Assembly: GCA_030609245.1 (NCBI GenBank)
Contig: JAUWCP010000089.1
Location: 1 to 9,106, forward strand
DNA length: 9,106 nucleotides
Direction of reading: 5' to 3'
Origin: Hyphomicrobium sp.
Lineage (GTDB): Bacteria > Pseudomonadota > Alphaproteobacteria > Rhizobiales > Hyphomicrobiaceae
The notes beneath the pieces were generated by a model. The model ran no database searches. It saw only the letters and a list, made by a program, of their open reading frames with translations, and had not been told where the DNA came from. Numbering within the stretch: position 1 is the first letter of the stretch; each line of letters starts with the position of its first letter. A program made the position numbers and the translations under genes. Below, in pieces: positions 7,199 through 9,106 of this stretch.

Positions 7199-8497
7199 TC
7201 AAGCACTGCCGCGACGCAGGCGCGCAATGAAAAAGCCGTCGGTGCCGTGACAGGCCGGCGTCAGTTGCAAGGTATCGTCGCGCCCGTCGGCCGATAGGGG
7301 CGGTTCGCTGCCGAGGTGTTCCTTCCAAACCTGAGCATAAGGCTCAACCGAAAAATCGGGATGGGCTAAGACAAACGCGGCCACTTGATCCACGTTCTCC
7401 TCCGGCAGAACCGAGCACGTCACATACACGAGACAGCCGCCCGGCTTCGTGAGACCGGCCGCCAGTGCCAGCACCTGTTTCTGCTCGGCTTGGCGCTCGC
7501 CAATGTTGGCGGGTTTCAAGCGCCACTTGGAATCTGGCTTGCGCCGCCACGTCCCCGACCCCGTGCACGGCGCATCCACCAACACGACATCGAAGCGCGC
7601 ACCTAGTGCGGCCAGAGCCGCCTCATCGCCCGCCTCCATCACCTGCACATTGCTTGCGTCCGCCCGCTTCAAGCGTTCAAAGATGGGTCGCAGCTGGCGC
7701 TTTTCCGCGTCGTAAGCATAGATCTGACCGGTGTTCTGCATGGCGGCGGCGAGCGCCAGCGTCTTACCGCCCGCCCCTGCACACAGATCGAGCACCTGCA
7801 TATTGGAGGTCGCGCCCGCCAGAAGTGCGGCGATCTGCGAACCCTCATCCTGCACCTCGAACCAGCCCTTGCCATGCGCCGCCTCGACCTCGACGTGAGG
7901 CGCACGGCCGGCACCTTCAGGTGGAGGTACGCGCACGCCCACCGGCGACAATTTCGTGGGCTCTGCTGCAAAATGGGCAAGCGCTTTGACAACATTCTCG
8001 CGCGTGGCATTGAGCGTGTTGACGCGAAGGTCGACCGGCGCGCGTGCACTCAAAGCCGCACCCTCCTGCCCCGCGCGCTCACCGAACGCACGCTCAAGCG
8101 ACGGCGATATCCATTCGGGAAAATCTCCCGCAATGTGAGCGGGCGCATCCTGAGGCAGCTCGCGCGCCAACGCTGCCGTTTCCTCTTTGCTTAAACGTTT
8201 AATCGCATACGCTGAGCCGTCGGCCACGCCTGCGACCTCCTCGGGCGTCATCGCGAACGCGCGGAGCGCGGCGCCCAGAACAAGCGCCCTTGGGGCATCC
8301 GAGCCCATCCTTGCCGCGATCGACTTGCGCCGGCGCAGCGCGTCATAGACGAGCGTGCCGATCGCTGCCCTATCGCCAGAGCCGGCAAAGCGATGGTGTT
8401 TGCCCCAGTCGGCCAGCGCAATGGACGCCGGGCGGTGACGCACCAGAATGTCTTTGAGAATTTCTTCCCCCGCCTTGAGCCTGGCACCAGGACGCAT
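7199..8497 (-). CDS. rsmB: 16S rRNA (cytosine-967-C5)-methyltransferase, RsmB/NOP family
   Basis: This enzyme uses S-adenosylmethionine to methylate C5 of a cytosine in 16S rRNA; in E. coli RsmB the target is C967. The 432 residues comprise an N-terminal NusB-like helical domain (about 1-140), a linker region with FEVQDEGSQ (213-221), and a Rossmann methyltransferase domain. The latter has SAM motif I DLCAGAGGKT (237-246), motif IV DAPCTGSG (308-315, Cys311) and motif VI TCSVLPEEN (360-368, nucleophile Cys361). It ends in GTDGFFIARL, typical of the family. The ATG lies three bases past the stop of the MAPEG gene and has no good Shine-Dalgarno sequence, so translational coupling is likely. Alphaproteobacteria may hold several RsmB/NOP paralogues, so the exact target is inferred from the NusB-like domain. 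Confidence 0.92.
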   Translation of the reverse strand: MRPGARLKAGEEILKDILVRHRPASIALADWGKHHRFAGSGDRAAIGTLVYDALRRRKSIAARMGSDAPRALVLGAALRAFAMTPEEVAGVADGSAYAIKRLSKEETAALARELPQDAPAHIAGDFPEWISPSLERAFGERAGQEGAALSARAPVDLRVNTLNATRENVVKALAHFAAEPTKLSPVGVRVPPPEGAGRAPHVEVEAAHGKGWFEVQDEGSQIAALLAGATSNMQVLDLCAGAGGKTLALAAAMQNTGQIYAYDAEKRQLRPIFERLKRADASNVQVMEAGDEAALAALGARFDVVLVDAPCTGSGTWRRKPDSKWRLKPANIGERQAEQKQVLALAAGLTKPGGCLVYVTCSVLPEENVDQVAAFVLAHPDFSVEPYAQVWKEHLGSEPPLSADGRDDTLQLTPACHGTDGFFIARLRRGSA

Positions 8498-8500
8498 GGG

Positions 8501-8926
8501 CTAGGGCCACCCGAAAAGAATGCGTATGGCGAATATCACCCACATCGCGCCTAAGATAACCACGCCCGTCAGCATGGCATAGAAGCGCACCTTTACGTTG
8601 TTCGTTCCTGTGTGGATGTAGGCGTGCACCAGCCGCGTCGCCACGAACACCCAGGCGAGCGTCACGAACACCACGCCCGTCATCCGCGTGATCAGCGCCA
8701 GCGCGATCACCACATAAAACAGCATCGGGGTCTCGAGCTGGTTCTGGAAGCAGTTGCCGATCTGCATTGCGCGCTTGGGCCACACGGGCTCGCGCAAGGA
8801 GACGTCGGTGAATTTCACCTCCCCGCTTTTGATCGCCCCCACGCGATGGCTCCACATCCACGACATCAGCACGAACGTCAGCGTCACCTGCACAAACACC
8901 GGGATCAACAAGCTTGCAACCGACAT
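8501..8926 (-). CDS. MAPEG family membrane protein
   Basis: MAPEG proteins are small four-helix membrane proteins. The eukaryotic members are glutathione- and eicosanoid-linked enzymes, while the bacterial ones are mostly uncharacterised. The 141 residues contain the family core RAMQIGNCFQNQLETPMLF (52-70), with Gln-Asn followed by Glu-x-Pro, and a later ATRLVHAYIHTGTNNVKVR patch (96-114). Predicted helices lie near 5-25, 66-80, 84-104 and 116-138. The ATG has an excellent AAGGAGG ten bases upstream. It sits 53 bases past the guaB stop and three bases before rsmB, so it is probably part of a guaB-MAPEG-rsmB operon. Its substrate is unknown. Confidence 0.9.
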   Translation of the reverse strand: MSVASLLIPVFVQVTLTFVLMSWMWSHRVGAIKSGEVKFTDVSLREPVWPKRAMQIGNCFQNQLETPMLFYVVIALALITRMTGVVFVTLAWVFVATRLVHAYIHTGTNNVKVRFYAMLTGVVILGAMWVIFAIRILFGWP

Positions 8927-8936
8927 GGAGAGTTCG

Positions 8937-8943
8937 CCTCCTT
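8937..8943 (-). promoter_or_regulatory. Shine-Dalgarno sequence of the MAPEG gene
   Basis: AAGGAGG on the - strand, ten bases before the ATG at 8926. It is one of the best ribosome binding sites in the window and slightly further away than ideal. Confidence 0.7.
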
Positions 8944-8959
8944 ACCTGAGAAGCCGGTG

Positions 8960-8979
8960 GCTTGCGCGTTGCGCCAAGC
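8960..8979 (-). other. Hairpin directly after the guaB stop
   Basis: GCTTGGCGCAACGCGCAAGC on the - strand folds into a 5-bp stem, one bulged G, three more pairs and an AAC loop. It begins at the base after the guaB TGA. No U-run follows, so it may be an mRNA processing or stability element between guaB and the MAPEG gene rather than a terminator. Confidence 0.45.
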
Positions 8980-9106
8980 TCACGCGCGGCCTGGATAGTT
9001 GGGAGTTTCGCGCGTGATCAACACGCCGTGCGTATGGCTTTCGTGCACGGAGGCAGGCGATACCCTGACGAACTTCGCTTTTTCCTGCAGCTCGGCCAGC
9101 GTGCGC
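8980..9106 (-). CDS. guaB: IMP dehydrogenase, C-terminal fragment
   Basis: Read on the - strand, the last bases of the window encode 41 residues ending at TGA 8980-8982. The fragment includes TLAELQEKAKFVRV, then VHESHTHGVLITRETPNY. This is the characteristic end of GuaB (compare the ESHVHDV and ITKESPNY of E. coli GuaB). GuaB oxidises IMP to XMP with NAD, the rate-setting step to guanine nucleotides, and its product is the substrate of GuaA encoded further along this strand. The catalytic Cys loop and CBS domains lie outside the window. The fragment is short but the match is distinctive. Confidence 0.88.
   Translation of the reverse strand, partial: RTLAELQEKAKFVRVSPASVHESHTHGVLITRETPNYPGRA

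Noticed and set aside
7465..7989. 174-codon + strand open frame
   Set aside because: It is antisense to rsmB, whose motifs are unambiguous; a GC-rich shadow frame.

Overview
This is a GC-rich window whose protein families and gene order fit an alphaproteobacterium, probably of the order Hyphomicrobiales (Rhizobiales). The grounds are the aroQ-accB-accC-aat run, the guaB-MAPEG-rsmB run and the GICYGEQ form of the GuaA glutaminase motif. The placement is inferred from remembered family features, not from a search. I see no mobile element, phage, CRISPR, tRNA or rRNA.

Left half (1-4403, all + strand). The window opens inside a gene for a periplasmic DsbA/ScsC-like thiol-disulfide protein. Next come aroQ (type II 3-dehydroquinate dehydratase, shikimate pathway), accB (biotin carboxyl carrier) and accC (biotin carboxylase), close enough to be one transcription unit. 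The last two form the biotin half of acetyl-CoA carboxylase, the first committed step of fatty acid synthesis. Aat (leucyl/phenylalanyl-tRNA-protein transferase, N-end rule) follows after a 109-base gap. The + strand series ends with a small gene, not recognised, for an 82-residue exported protein with a strong Shine-Dalgarno sequence. Two near-identical hairpins flank it.

Middle (4404-4980). This 577-base stretch has no credible gene but is rich in structure. It holds a 10-bp GC stem around a C-rich loop (a G-quadruplex motif on the - strand) and three successive intrinsic terminators, all pointing along +. It separates the + strand genes from the convergent - strand genes and may hold small RNAs or a long structured 3' untranslated region.

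Right half (4981-9106, all - strand). In transcription order: the 3' end of guaB (IMP dehydrogenase), a MAPEG-family membrane protein, rsmB (16S rRNA m5C967 methyltransferase), a TspO/MBR tryptophan-rich membrane protein, and guaA (GMP synthase). GuaB and GuaA catalyse consecutive steps (IMP to XMP to GMP) but are separated by three genes with no obvious role in purine synthesis.

Most of the window is housekeeping. I found no clear new system. What deserves a second look is the small exported protein with its flanking hairpins, the structured intergenic region behind it, and an extra CxxC motif at the very C-terminus of the DsbA-like protein.
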